Below are positions 1-8,008 of a DNA stretch of 64,000 nucleotides, one piece after another. Origin of the DNA: Marinomonas sp. KMM3893 (GTDB taxonomy: Bacteria; Pseudomonadota; Gammaproteobacteria; Pseudomonadales; Marinomonadaceae). Under the pieces are notes generated by a model that saw only the letters and a program-made list of their open reading frames with translations, did not search any database and had not been told where the DNA came from. The stretch lies in assembly GCF_004352855.1 (NCBI RefSeq), contig NZ_SJSC01000007.1, forward strand, positions 124,001 through 188,000. Direction: 5' to 3'. Made by a program: the position numbers and the translations under genes. Each line of letters starts with the position of its first letter. Position 1 is the stretch's first letter.

Positions 1-194
1 CGCCGTGCGCTTTTTTTGATCCAATCCCAATGCAGCAGTAAATGAATCGCAAAAGGCACCACAAACAATAAGCTTCCCCACTCATGCAATGGAATGCCTG
101 TCGATTGCGGTGCTGAAATTATCATAAAACTCACAATCAGCAGAACGTCCATAACATAACGCGTTTTCTGCAAGTTTTGCTTCCAATCTGACAT
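1..194 (-). CDS. DUF4405-type membrane cytochrome, N-terminal part (cut by window edge)
   Basis: The start lies at 194 and the gene runs off the left edge, leaving about 64 codons. The visible protein has a short basic N-terminus, a hydrophobic helix with MDVLLIVSFMI, a short HEWG segment, then a second helix ending LLHWDWIKK. Two histidines spaced on successive helices and a terminal HWxWIKK match the DUF4405 family of small four-helix cytochrome-like membrane proteins, which are often tied to flavinylated electron-transfer systems. It is divergent from the MarR regulator that begins near 354, which may control it (inference). Family assignment is from memory of the pattern only, and the C-terminal half cannot be checked. 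Confidence 0.6.
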   Translation of the reverse strand, partial: MSDWKQNLQKTRYVMDVLLIVSFMIISAPQSTGIPLHEWGSLLFVVPFAIHLLLHWDWIKKSAR

Positions 195-353
195 GACTTC
201 ATTAACCTTAAAAAGTAATCATTTTTTTACTGAACAACTGACGTTCTACGCAGTCATAAGTCTTTTACATGCAAAACGCTTGTCTGGCATTTTGGTTGCA
301 TGATTAAGGCCAATAAAATAGAGTTGATAACGTCATATATCCTACCAAAATAG

Positions 354-830
354 ATGATAAAATCAACTAAAACCTTTAACCCACGTGGAGCTTTTGTGAA
401 CTTAAATGAAGCGCTTTTTAGCTTAATACACACTGTTCGTAACACCATGATTCAACAGTTAAAATCATTAGATATGAACTTGTCTCCAATGCATTTAAAG
501 TCATTAAAAGCGGTCTCTAAAATCGAACAATGCACAGGTCAAAAACTGGCGGATTTTATGGGCAGAGATAAGGCACAAGTGAACCGTTTGATTAAAGAGT
601 TGGTGAACCAAGAATTGCTCATCAAGAAAGACAATGAGAAGGACAAACGCAGCCAATTACTCATCTTAGCGGCCAGCGGAGAAGCGTTAATAGAAGAGTT
701 TAACAAGGTGGAAAACGAAGTGTTTAGCGCAATGGCATCAGAACTAGAGCCTGATCAAATTGAAAGTTTTATTCAGATTACGCAAACGTTCAAATCCAAC
801 CTTGATGCCGCTTATGGGAAAAAGAACTAG
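354..830 (+). CDS. MarR-family transcriptional regulator
   Basis: This 158-residue protein has the winged-helix layout of MarR repressors. An N-terminal dimerisation helix is followed by LSPMHLKSLKAV, a recognition region QKLADFMGRDKAQVNRLIKELVNQELL, and a wing DNEKDKRSQLLILAASGEAL ending in the usual T/S-x-x-G element. Such proteins bind palindromic operators and usually respond to small aromatic ligands or oxidants; the ligand cannot be told here. The ATG at 354 has no clear ribosome site. An in-frame GTG at 396 is preceded by GGAG at good spacing, so a 144-residue product is equally possible. It faces the DUF4405 gene across about 160 bp, a usual arrangement for a local regulator. Confidence 0.85.
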   Translation: MIKSTKTFNPRGAFVNLNEALFSLIHTVRNTMIQQLKSLDMNLSPMHLKSLKAVSKIEQCTGQKLADFMGRDKAQVNRLIKELVNQELLIKKDNEKDKRSQLLILAASGEALIEEFNKVENEVFSAMASELEPDQIESFIQITQTFKSNLDAAYGKKN

Positions 831-854
831 CGCTTAAGAGACGACTTTTTAGAC

Positions 855-892
855 ATAGCACCTCACTAAAAGCGATTAGTATGAGGTGCTAT
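855..892. terminator. Strong inverted repeat between convergent genes
   Basis: ATAGCACCTCA at 855-865 pairs perfectly with TGAGGTGCTAT at 882-892, and the loop side extends with CTAA/TTAG. It sits between the MarR gene and the convergent DUF3861 gene. Neither side has a clean T tract, so it could be a weak bidirectional terminator or an mRNA 3'-end stabiliser. Confidence 0.45.
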
Positions 893-931
893 TGGATGAC
901 ATTATTCGATAAAATCGTTTGAATTAAACCG

Positions 932-1216
932 TTAAGATTTTTTCAGAGATTTCATAAACTCGGAAAAATACGGTCTAAACTCTTGAAAAAGTTCATGTTT
1001 TGAGTTTCTCAGCATCACTTCCCCAAACAGCTTAATACCAAGTGCTAACTCCCTGGCATCGCTCTCATCTAGATCGATCTTTCCTTTCATCGTCTCAACG
1101 ATTTTAAAAATATCATCGTGATTACGGGTTTCAAACTCTAATGGGCTGGCTTCCACTGCATTGCCTTTAGGATCCTCAAGATGTTCGATAGTAAATTTGT
1201 ATAAATGACCTTTCAT
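932..1216 (-). CDS. DUF3861 family protein
   Basis: This is a 94-residue soluble protein starting MKGHLYKFTIEHLEDPKG. Features typical of DUF3861 are the N-terminal GHxYKFTIEHL strand, the central FETRNHDDIFKIVE, and ALGIKLFGEVML followed by FRPYFSEFMKSLK. The function of the family is unknown. A longer reading to 1240 exists, but the ATG at 1216 is preceded by GGAGG four bases upstream and matches the family start, so it was chosen. It stands alone between the MarR gene and an ICMT-like gene, and nothing in its surroundings suggests a role. Confidence 0.7.
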   Translation of the reverse strand: MKGHLYKFTIEHLEDPKGNAVEASPLEFETRNHDDIFKIVETMKGKIDLDESDARELALGIKLFGEVMLRNSKHELFQEFRPYFSEFMKSLKKS

Positions 1217-1415
1217 AGTGCCTCCGCTGCGCGTATACATGTTGTCAAATTAAAGGTTGGCGAATCAAATGAACGACAAACAACGCCAACAAATTTTGTC
1301 TTGCCTACTCCCTTGTTAGGTGCAAAAAAATCAAAAACAACGGGCGTGACATTTTTAATCTAAATTGCCAACCTTCATACCATCAACCAAACAGTGGAAA
1401 ATCCAAAGGGGACCG

Positions 1416-1862
1416 TCAAAGCCAACGACGCACTCTGGCGCAATAGTTCTGATACTCTTCTCCGAATTTTTCCGTTAACGCAGCCTCTTCTGGCTTGATC
1501 TGAAAATACGATAAATACACGACAAAACCAACAATGGGCAAAACCACCCACAGCGTATTCAACCAAAATGCACCGCCAACTAAGATCATAGCCAACGACA
1601 AATACATGGGATTACGCGAGTATTGAAACACCCCAGACACCACCAAGACATTAGCCTTGTTGGGCTTATGAGGGTTCACCGTTGTCTTTGATTGGGTAAA
1701 CGACAGAACCGCAGAAACAGCAATGACAGCGGCAAGCAGCCAAATGGCATAACTCAATACCAATGACCAACCAGAAGCCTCAAAATGGAAACCAGATAAG
1801 GCAAGCATGATGACCGCAACAACAAGAAAAATAACAAGAGGAGGGATTTTTAAGGCAAGCAT
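1416..1862 (-). CDS. Isoprenylcysteine carboxyl methyltransferase-like membrane protein
   Basis: This 148-residue protein has about four transmembrane helices and the conserved core of the ICMT/phospholipid methyltransferase superfamily. That core is TTVNPHKPNKANVLVVSG, then GVFQYSRNPMYLSLA, and a C-terminal EExxLxxxFGEEYQNYCARVRRW. The RNPMY and E-E-FG-Y-x-R elements form the S-adenosylmethionine and substrate site in this family. Bacterial members methylate unknown lipid or isoprenoid substrates, since protein prenylation is absent. The ATG at 1862 follows AAAGGA at six bases and is preferred over the upstream start at 1937. It appears to be monocistronic. Confidence 0.75.
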   Translation of the reverse strand: MLALKIPPLVIFLVVAVIMLALSGFHFEASGWSLVLSYAIWLLAAVIAVSAVLSFTQSKTTVNPHKPNKANVLVVSGVFQYSRNPMYLSLAMILVGGAFWLNTLWVVLPIVGFVVYLSYFQIKPEEAALTEKFGEEYQNYCARVRRWL

Positions 1863-2032
1863 AGTCATTCCTTTGAGATCTATTGGCGATAGGAAAAGGA
1901 AACAAAAGACACTGTAAAAGGCGCCTTTATTCCGCAACTAGATCATCACTTTATTCCTGCCATTCATAAAAGCCAAGCGCTATATTTGGCTCTCAAAAAC
2001 GCATTTCTGTGCGCTGAACACTTACCTATTTA

Positions 2033-2323
2033 CTAAGGCGTCAGATGAAGCATTCCACCAACCATTAACATAAAGCCAATCAAAACAGGCGAGGTGACGA
2101 TACCCACAGCAACAAGCACAAACGCAAAAAGGTTGAGGCCAATGCCAGATATATTCATCTGTAAAAGGGCACCCAGTAGGCCGAAAATAGCAATCAAGGC
2201 CGCCAGCGGAACAAACACAACACTCAGCATTAAAATGCCCAACGCAGCAAACACACAAGCAAGGATACCTGCAGTACTGCCCGCGTTATTTGCTTTTACA
2301 TAAACCACTTCTCGCTCAGCCAT
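2033..2323 (-). CDS. Small hydrophobic membrane protein, function unknown
   Basis: This is a 96-residue protein. A charged N-terminus (MAEREVVYVKANNAGSTAG) leads into three hydrophobic segments of about 18-22 residues (near 19-40, 42-62 and 65-90). There are no enzymatic motifs, only many Gly/Ala residues. The start is supported by AAGGA seven bases upstream of the ATG. I do not recognise the family. A cysteine-rich reading in another frame of the same strand is an artefact of the same DNA. The gene is monocistronic, and the 220 bp upstream contain no gene. Confidence 0.65.
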   Translation of the reverse strand: MAEREVVYVKANNAGSTAGILACVFAALGILMLSVVFVPLAALIAIFGLLGALLQMNISGIGLNLFAFVLVAVGIVTSPVLIGFMLMVGGMLHLTP

Positions 2324-2542
2324 GGTGTTTCCTTAAGGTATTGATAGGAAAACCATTGTAGTCAGATCGCAGCCAGATAAGAATCAAACAAGGGTAATTC
2401 CATGTTGTAGAAATGTTAACGCGATCGAAAAAACGATAAGTCGATTGCGCTAGGAATCATAGAAAAAAGCGCGTCTTAAGCCTAGCAGGGAAGCACAAAA
2501 CACTGCGAGTTGGCAGCTTTCAAGTATTGCCACAAACAGGCG

Positions 2543-4063
2543 CTATAAGGCTTTGGATGGGGTATCTTCAGAAAAATAATAGACGCTATTACGACCTTCT
2601 GTTTTTGCCTGATACATGGCTTGGTCGGCACTTTTAAGCAAACCATCAATGCTCACGCCATCATCAGGGTAAAACGCAATGCCGATACTCGCCGTGCAAT
2701 ACACGCTTTCCCCTTGGATCACATAAGGCTCCGCAAGGGCCTGCAGTAAGGTATTGCCAATCATGTCTATTTCAGTCGGCGCGGTGCCAGAAAACACAAT
2801 GATAAATTCGTCTCCACCTAAGCGCGCAGCGATATCACTCTTTCTAATGCACGCTTGAATACGTTTCGAACACTCGACCAACACACTGTCGCCAGCACCA
2901 TGACCTAGGGTGTCATTCACATGTTTAAACTTATCAAGATCCAACATAGTGATGGCCAGCTGCCTCTTCTCTCGCTGGGCGGCATTGATTGACGCAGCCA
3001 GGTGCTCTTGAAGCAGGTTGCGGTTAGGCAAACCGGTTAAGTTGTCGTAATTGGCTTGCCGCCAAATTATTCTATCTGCTTTTTCTCGTTCAATGGCAAT
3101 ACGAGCAAGATTGACAAACTGCTCAATCAATTTAAATTCAGAGGCTTTGGGGGTGAGCTGTTTACGATAAAAAATATCGAAGCTGCCCAGCACATTACCC
3201 TGATTGCCTAATATAGGCTCAGACCAACACGATGCTAATTGCGCCGACTTCGCCGCCTTTTGCAAAGTGGGCCAATCAGAATGAGCCGCTATGTCTTCGA
3301 TAATAACGCGAGCGCCTGTCGCGGCGGCATAACCTGCATCAGGGCGAATCTCCAACTCTTTTATCGCGTTATGATAAGCCTCTGGCAAGCTCGGCGCTGC
3401 CCCTAAGGTTAAGCGTTTGCCGGTTTTATCAAGCAATAAAATGCCACATCTGGCGTCAGGAAATTCGTTTTCAATGGCTTTTACTATGGAGGAAAGCACC
3501 TTGGATAACGTGCTGGAGCTGGCAATCAACTCGAGAATCGTATTGTGATGTTGGTTGATTTGGTCTTTTTCCAATAGTTGACGGTTTTTATTTTGCATAA
3601 AAACCGAAAAGATTAGCGCAAATATATTGGTCACGATAAAGGCCGCGACCAAACGAGGCAGGGTAAAGCTGTCAAACTGCTCATAAATTAAGAGACAGCC
3701 TATTGTGATCAATAGAAAGTTAAACACACCAGCAATCAGAGTCGGCAGTAAGTAAAAGCTAGCGATTATGATAGGAAATAACCAATAAATTAACGCCACA
3801 CCTTTTATATAAATACCGATTAAGATAGTGACTTGCGCAAGAATGGCAAAAATGGCGCTAAAAAGTGGCACATTGCTGGTAAACCAAACGCCTAAAAAAA
3901 TGGCAAAAATACCGCCTACCGCAGCAAAATCAACCGCTATATGCGCTGTATCCCCAGCCATCATACTCATGATCAGAAAAGGCGATAGAACCAAGGTCGC
4001 TGTCGCCGTAATGGCAAGCAAGATCTTATCTTCTAGAGTGCGGTTCTCCATTTTGACGGTCAT
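2543..4063 (-). CDS. Membrane diguanylate cyclase with GAF and GGDEF domains
   Basis: This 506-residue protein makes cyclic di-GMP from two GTP at the inner membrane. The first ~165 residues hold about six hydrophobic helices with short loops. Next comes a GAF domain (about 180-335), starting after a helical linker and containing CGILLLD and CWSEPILGNQGNVLGSFDIF. The cyclase domain begins DNLTGLPNRNLL and carries LDLDKFKHVNDTLGHGAGD and an intact GGDEF near residue 416. RKSD lies five residues before GGDEF, which is the RxxD inhibitory site, so product feedback is expected. The ATG at 4063 has AGGAAG upstream; a TTG at 4093 is the longer alternative. There is no EAL domain. The ligand of the sensor part is unknown. 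Confidence 0.92.
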   Translation of the reverse strand: MTVKMENRTLEDKILLAITATATLVLSPFLIMSMMAGDTAHIAVDFAAVGGIFAIFLGVWFTSNVPLFSAIFAILAQVTILIGIYIKGVALIYWLFPIIIASFYLLPTLIAGVFNFLLITIGCLLIYEQFDSFTLPRLVAAFIVTNIFALIFSVFMQNKNRQLLEKDQINQHHNTILELIASSSTLSKVLSSIVKAIENEFPDARCGILLLDKTGKRLTLGAAPSLPEAYHNAIKELEIRPDAGYAAATGARVIIEDIAAHSDWPTLQKAAKSAQLASCWSEPILGNQGNVLGSFDIFYRKQLTPKASEFKLIEQFVNLARIAIEREKADRIIWRQANYDNLTGLPNRNLLQEHLAASINAAQREKRQLAITMLDLDKFKHVNDTLGHGAGDSVLVECSKRIQACIRKSDIAARLGGDEFIIVFSGTAPTEIDMIGNTLLQALAEPYVIQGESVYCTASIGIAFYPDDGVSIDGLLKSADQAMYQAKTEGRNSVYYFSEDTPSKAL

Positions 4064-4254
4064 ATTTGATTCGCTTCCTATGCGGGGGCACAACGATGCC
4101 TACTTTTCACTCAATAAATACTCCATTCTTCACCAGTGGCTACTGTCCGTCAATCCTACTATGGGAGATATAGCAGGAATATAGCGCGAATACCCAAAAG
4201 AAAAGACGCTATACCTGACTAGGATCTACTTTCTAGAACAGGCTTTATTGGTTA

Positions 4255-4269
4255 TGATAATCATTATCA
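4255..4269. promoter_or_regulatory. Perfect 7-1-7 Fur/Mur-type operator
   Basis: TGATAAT at 4255-4261, a single C, and ATTATCA at 4263-4269 form a perfect 7-1-7 inverted repeat identical to the published Fur heptamer consensus. It lies 19 bp before the ATG of the metal exporter gene. Control by iron- or manganese-loaded Fur/Mur is inferred. Confidence 0.85.
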
Positions 4270-4288
4270 AAAATAGACCAATCCTATT

Positions 4289-5491
4289 ATGCCTATGATG
4301 AGCGCCGCAGTCTTAACAAAACATTATTACTTTGTGCACAGTGCGTTTGCCAACAAACGCATGATACTTCCGTTGCTGTTGTGCGTGCTTTGGCTCATAC
4401 CAGAAGGTCAAAGCTTGGTAACTTCGGTGTTGGCCGAGGCCTTCTTGCAAGTCTCAGCGTTTGTGGCCTTTACCTTGGCCCTGTATTACGGGCTCAGTCA
4501 CCACTTTGACTCTTCTCGACTACAAGGTTGGATGCAACAAAAACCCTATCGTGAAGTCTTTTTCGCAGGCCTAATGGGAGTGTTACCAGGATGTGGTGGT
4601 GCGATTGTCATTATCACCCAATACACGCAAGGTAAAATCGGCTTCGGTGCCGTGGTCGCGGTACTGACCAGCACCATGGGCGATGCGGCTTTTCTACTGA
4701 TTAGCCAAAGACCAGAAGACGCTGCCATAGTGCTCCCTATCAGCATAGTGGTTGGTATTGTTTCAGGCTTAATCACCAATGCGTTTCTGCCTGCGCCAGC
4801 ATTAGAATGCAAGCAAACAGGCTCAGCATGGTCGCCAAATACAACGCCTGAGCCGAATCCATTTGAGCTTTGGGTGAGTCGCTTAAGCGTGGCCTTTTGG
4901 TGTCTGCTCATTCTACCAGCCAGTGCGGTCGCCCTATTGATTGCCATGCAATACGATGCGAATACCCTCCTGAGATTACCAGAGCAATCCATTGAATTAT
5001 TTGGCAGCGTGGCAGGCTTTATCTGCCTTTTGCTTTGGGCATTAAGCGCAAAAACAGATCGCTACTCAGAACTCGCCAAAGAAAATGATAACCCATTGCC
5101 AAAGCACTGGATTCGAAAAGTCGCCCAAGACACTCAATTTGTCACCAGCTGGGTGGTGGTCGCCTTTGTCGTTTTTGAAGTGGTGTTGCGCTATTTCGGA
5201 GATGGTATGCTGCAGTCACTACAAGAATGGGGCAGCGCGTCTGTCTTCTTCGCAGCCATGATTGGTCTACTACCAGGGTGTGGCCCGCAGATCATGGTGA
5301 CTGGCTTGTACTTACAAGGAGCGATTCCACTTTCCGCGCAACTTGCCAACGCCATTAGTAACGATGGTGACGCCCTATTCCCTGCCATTGCCTTGGCCCC
5401 AAAAGCGGCACTACTTGCAACCCTCTACTCGACCGCACCTGCGCTTGTTGCGGGCTATGGGTATTATTGGCTTATTGAAAGCAGTGTTTAG
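4289..5491 (+). CDS. Putative manganese/heavy-metal transporter (10-TM ArsP_2-like)
   Basis: This 400-residue integral membrane protein has two homologous halves, each with a hallmark motif: MGVLPGCGGAIVIITQY in the first half and GLLPGCGPQIMVTGLY in the second. Each is followed by a conserved acidic patch (STMGDAAF; ISNDGDALFPAIALAP). This matches the family annotated as a putative manganese transporter or 10-TM heavy-metal exporter. About ten hydrophobic helices can be drawn. The duplicated PGCG loops probably line the permeation path (inference). Comparative-genomics work has linked relatives called MntX to Fur/Mur-type boxes, and a perfect box lies just upstream here. The start has alternatives (ATGCCTATGATG) and no strong ribosome site. 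It is monocistronic. Confidence 0.78.
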   Translation: MPMMSAAVLTKHYYFVHSAFANKRMILPLLLCVLWLIPEGQSLVTSVLAEAFLQVSAFVAFTLALYYGLSHHFDSSRLQGWMQQKPYREVFFAGLMGVLPGCGGAIVIITQYTQGKIGFGAVVAVLTSTMGDAAFLLISQRPEDAAIVLPISIVVGIVSGLITNAFLPAPALECKQTGSAWSPNTTPEPNPFELWVSRLSVAFWCLLILPASAVALLIAMQYDANTLLRLPEQSIELFGSVAGFICLLLWALSAKTDRYSELAKENDNPLPKHWIRKVAQDTQFVTSWVVVAFVVFEVVLRYFGDGMLQSLQEWGSASVFFAAMIGLLPGCGPQIMVTGLYLQGAIPLSAQLANAISNDGDALFPAIALAPKAALLATLYSTAPALVAGYGYYWLIESSV

Positions 5492-5522
5492 CGCGCCCTT
5501 TTACCGCGTTCAAACAAGCTTG

Positions 5523-5840
5523 CTAGCAACCGTAATCCCGCTCTACCTTTGAGATGCGCACTTTAAACGACGCATACCAAGATTCACGACCGTTTTTTTG
5601 CGCGGCCAAATGCTCTGCATTCGCTTTCCAGCGCTTAATAGACGCTAAATCTGCCCAGTAAGAGACGGTTATTCCTACTTCTTCCCGCGCTGATTCAACC
5701 CCTAAAAAGCCCGGCTGCTGCTGCGCGAGCTCGACCATTCGCATCGCCATTTCACCATAACCATTTTCCCCTTCGGTGCGTATCGAAGTGAAAATCACCG
5801 CATAGTAAGGCGGCTTGGGAGTACTCGCTATAAAAGACAT
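5523..5840 (-). CDS. Antibiotic biosynthesis monooxygenase (ABM) domain protein
   Basis: This 105-residue single-domain protein has the dimeric alpha/beta ABM fold: YYAVIFTSIRTE opening strand, GYGEMAMRMVELAQQQPGFLGVES, and ITVSYWADLASIKRWKANAEHLAAQ. The PGFLGVES and YWxDxxxIxxWK elements are diagnostic. It resembles the YqjZ-like branch, whose substrates are largely unknown; heme or quinone chemistry is known in other branches. The ATG at 5840 follows AGAGAAG and is preferred to the upstream start at 5873. It converges on the metal exporter with a 31 bp gap. No operon partner is visible. Confidence 0.8.
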   Translation of the reverse strand: MSFIASTPKPPYYAVIFTSIRTEGENGYGEMAMRMVELAQQQPGFLGVESAREEVGITVSYWADLASIKRWKANAEHLAAQKNGRESWYASFKVRISKVERDYGC

Positions 5841-5906
5841 GCATACTTCTCTTGTTGGATTAAACACAGGCAATCCGCCTCACCACCTAGTGAGAATGCC
5901 CTAAGA

Positions 5907-6155
5907 TCACGACTGAAAACTCACTTCCGTAAAGTGTGGGTTATCTATGGTTATCGCAAGCTTAACCAACGCCGCGAGTACCACCAACTGAACCCCATTA
6001 TCCGTCTGTATTTTTATACACTCGGCACGGTTTTCATTGCGCGCCGTATCCAACGCAACACCCTCTATCCATCCCCCTGAGGCCATCGTTAACCTAATCG
6101 GGTAATGGAATAAGCAAACGATCTCAACATAATCGTATTCGTGGCAAGTAATCAT
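5907..6155 (-). CDS. rof: Rho-binding antiterminator (Rof-like)
   Basis: This 82-residue protein matches E. coli Rof (YaeO) in outline: ITCHEYDYVEIVCLFHYPIRLTM corresponds to the conserved INCDDYDNLELACQH opening. It is followed by a beta-rich Sm-like core with G-x-x-x-x-G-VALDT, ECIKIQTDNGVQLVVL and a final LAITIDNPHF strand. Rof binds Rho and inhibits Rho-dependent termination in the cytoplasm. Sequence identity is limited to the opening motif and overall pattern, so the call is moderate. The start has only a weak AGAG upstream. It lies next to the ABM gene on the same strand (66 bp gap). Confidence 0.7.
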   Translation of the reverse strand: MITCHEYDYVEIVCLFHYPIRLTMASGGWIEGVALDTARNENRAECIKIQTDNGVQLVVLAALVKLAITIDNPHFTEVSFQS

Positions 6156-6504
6156 AAGGAGTCTCTAATAAAATGCATGATCGTAAAACCATAATGCACC
6201 ATACGAAAAAAACGACCAAAAGCTTATCCAGCCTTATCACCAAATCATTGACTATAAGCAAGCTTATAAAACTAGCCAGGCACTTATTAAAACTAATAAA
6301 AACAGAGCTTTGGATAATTTAATCAAAAAGTGGCAGCCAATCTAGTCGTTACTAATGAATAAGGTATAAACGATAATAAGCAGGAATCGAAACTCAATAG
6401 CTCAATATTCTTTATTGAAGATTTTTACGGCTTTTACCGCTTTTTGGCTCATGAGAACGACTCAGAAATACACTGATAAGCAATAATTTAATCCGCAATT
6501 CAGC
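6156..6504. other. Gene-free AT-rich spacer
   Basis: About 350 bp between the Rof-like gene and the transposase 3' end. It is AT-rich with short direct repeats of the ACTAATAAAA/AAAACTA type. I see no open frame with coding character, no hairpin terminator and no recognisable transposon end. Confidence 0.5.
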
Positions 6505-7470
6505 TCAGGCGAGTCGCTGAGCGCTTTTTCGATTGCGTCTGCGATGGTGCGATTCGCAGTACTGGTCAATGGACGATGCCTGCCCGACGACTCTTCCTGT
6601 TCTGGCTTCGAACTCGGTTGCAATACACATCCAATTGTCAGATGAAATATGCAATCGCTGTAGAATGGGAAGTAAGGAGGCATCAATCGAGCCTTTTTTG
6701 CCCTCTTTCACTATGCGCCCTGTCATATCGACCAGCTCTAAATAATCCGCCAGTTTAAAAGGTAAACCGTTGGGCATGTCTTTTCGTGGATGACCGACAA
6801 AAGGATGCAGCGTCTTGGGCTGGCTGTTTTCTTTCACGGCAAGCACGCGCTTCTTGATGCTGGTGAAATCGGAGCTTTCTGGAGTGTCACTAATACCCGA
6901 CCTGACTGGATTTAGATCCACATAGGCCATGCAAGCGATCAGCGCCGCTTCGTCCAATAAAGCCTGGGATTTAAAGCGTCCTTCCCAGAAATGGCCGGTG
7001 CATTCGTCTTCTAGATTGGCTCGCCGTGCAATCGGCTCGTTAAGCTCTTTCATAAACCAGCTAATGTCTGTTAAGCGTGCTCGGTAGGTTTCTGCCGCCG
7101 CTTCTGCGAGCGTAATGACATAAGCTGGAAGCGTGCCGCCAAGCAGGTATTGCTGAGTAAAGGTCGTGCCTTTATGAAGCTTATGCCAGCGTTCTAACAC
7201 CTCCACGACAGACCAGTTTTTCACAGTCTCTGAATCGATATGCAGCACAACATGAAGATGGTTACTCATCACCGCATAGGCACACACATCGATCGAAAAG
7301 ATACTGGTGAGGAACAGCAAACGGCGCTCGACCCAACTGCGTCTATGTTCGTAGCTCGCACCTGTAAATGGATCCTCACCGCACAAAAAAGCACGACGAA
7401 CGCATCGGGCCACGCAGTGATAATAAGGGGTATCGTCTAAGCATACTTGCTGACTTCTGGGCATTGGCAT
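6505..7470 (-). mobile_element. Y1 (IS200/RAYT-like) transposase gene
   Basis: This 321-residue protein belongs to the HUH single-tyrosine transposase superfamily. The N-terminus has the strand CLDDTPYYHCVARCVRRAFLC. The metal-binding HUH appears as SNHLHVVLH. The tyrosine region is around residues 190-235 (WFMKELNEPIARR, GHFWEGRFKSQ, ACMAYVDLNPVRSGI), the pattern typical of REP-associated tyrosine transposases. The C-terminal extension of about 100 residues is usual for the longer marine gammaproteobacterial group. The ATG at 7470 is preceded by GAGGAG at seven bases and is chosen over 7551. There are no IS200-type partner genes, no recognisable ends and no target duplication. It appears intact. 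Confidence 0.85.
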
Positions 7471-7809
7471 AATCCCGCTCCTCTTCCTTGAGAAAACAAA
7501 AATTAAGTATAGAAGAAGTCTGAAAAATAAACCGAAAAGAGCGCTAAGCACCGTGGTTACTGGCTTTTTCGTATGCCTGTCTTGGAATGTCTTTCGCGGT
7601 AATCACCCGATGTATTTATAAAATGTTTAGCCTCTAAGAAAATCCGTTCGATGCAACCAAGTTGCGCGACTTGAGAATGTTTCTGAGGCAGTGTTTGATG
7701 ATGTATTTCAATCTAATAAAGCGCTAAACACCTTCCTTAAACGATCGACATACAAACGTTTTTATGTGCCACGGAAACGATACGCTAAAGATCTTAAAGA
7801 GCCCTTTTG

Positions 7810-7854
7810 GTTACTTTTGTGGCTCAGGACAAAAGTTACACGCTCAGCAGAGCG
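7810..7854. repeat. Tandem hairpin, likely interspersed repeat remnant
   Basis: GTTACTTTTGT (7810-7820) pairs with ACAAAAGTTAC (7829-7839) with one mismatch. It is followed at once by CGCTC-AGCA-GAGCG (7841-7854), a perfect small hairpin. Motifs of the GTTACTTTTG...CAAAAGTAAC type recur in many Pseudomonas and marine gammaproteobacterial genomes. That this is one of them is recollection and inference. Confidence 0.5.
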
Positions 7855-7954
7855 GAATAAAGGCCGGGAAAACAAAGTGGTTCAATGGAACTTACAAAAC
7901 CAATAAAACCATCTTCCGTCTTGTATCAAGCCTGCTCCGTTGTGATAGAACCCT

Positions 7955-7985
7955 TAAAACAAAAAACCGCTGAGGTCAGCGGTTT
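7955..7985 (-). terminator. Rho-independent terminator of hisC
   Basis: AAACCGCTGA (7964-7973) and TCAGCGGTTT (7976-7985) form a perfect stem. Read on the minus strand it is followed by a T-rich stretch, 24 bp past the hisC stop. Confidence 0.85.
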
Positions 7986-8008
7986 GTCTTTGTTCACGGC
8001 CCAAATAC

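Larger units (their letters stand above)
7471..8008. other. Non-coding spacer with repeat debris between transposase and hisC
   Basis: About 540 bp without a credible gene. Short overlapping frames on the plus strand (7691-7973) have no ribosome sites and give peptides of the kind often translated from interspersed gammaproteobacterial repeats. The region holds a double hairpin (7810-7854) and the hisC terminator (7955-7985). Confidence 0.55.

Noticed and set aside
2022-2258. Cysteine-rich 78-residue frame on the minus strand
   Set aside because: It overlaps the better-supported 96-residue membrane protein in another frame, lacks a ribosome site, and its cysteines come from the GCA/GCC-rich codons of the real gene.
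7691-7973. Two overlapping plus-strand frames with basic peptides
   Set aside because: They span the double hairpin repeat, have no ribosome sites, and look like translations of an interspersed repeat, not genes.
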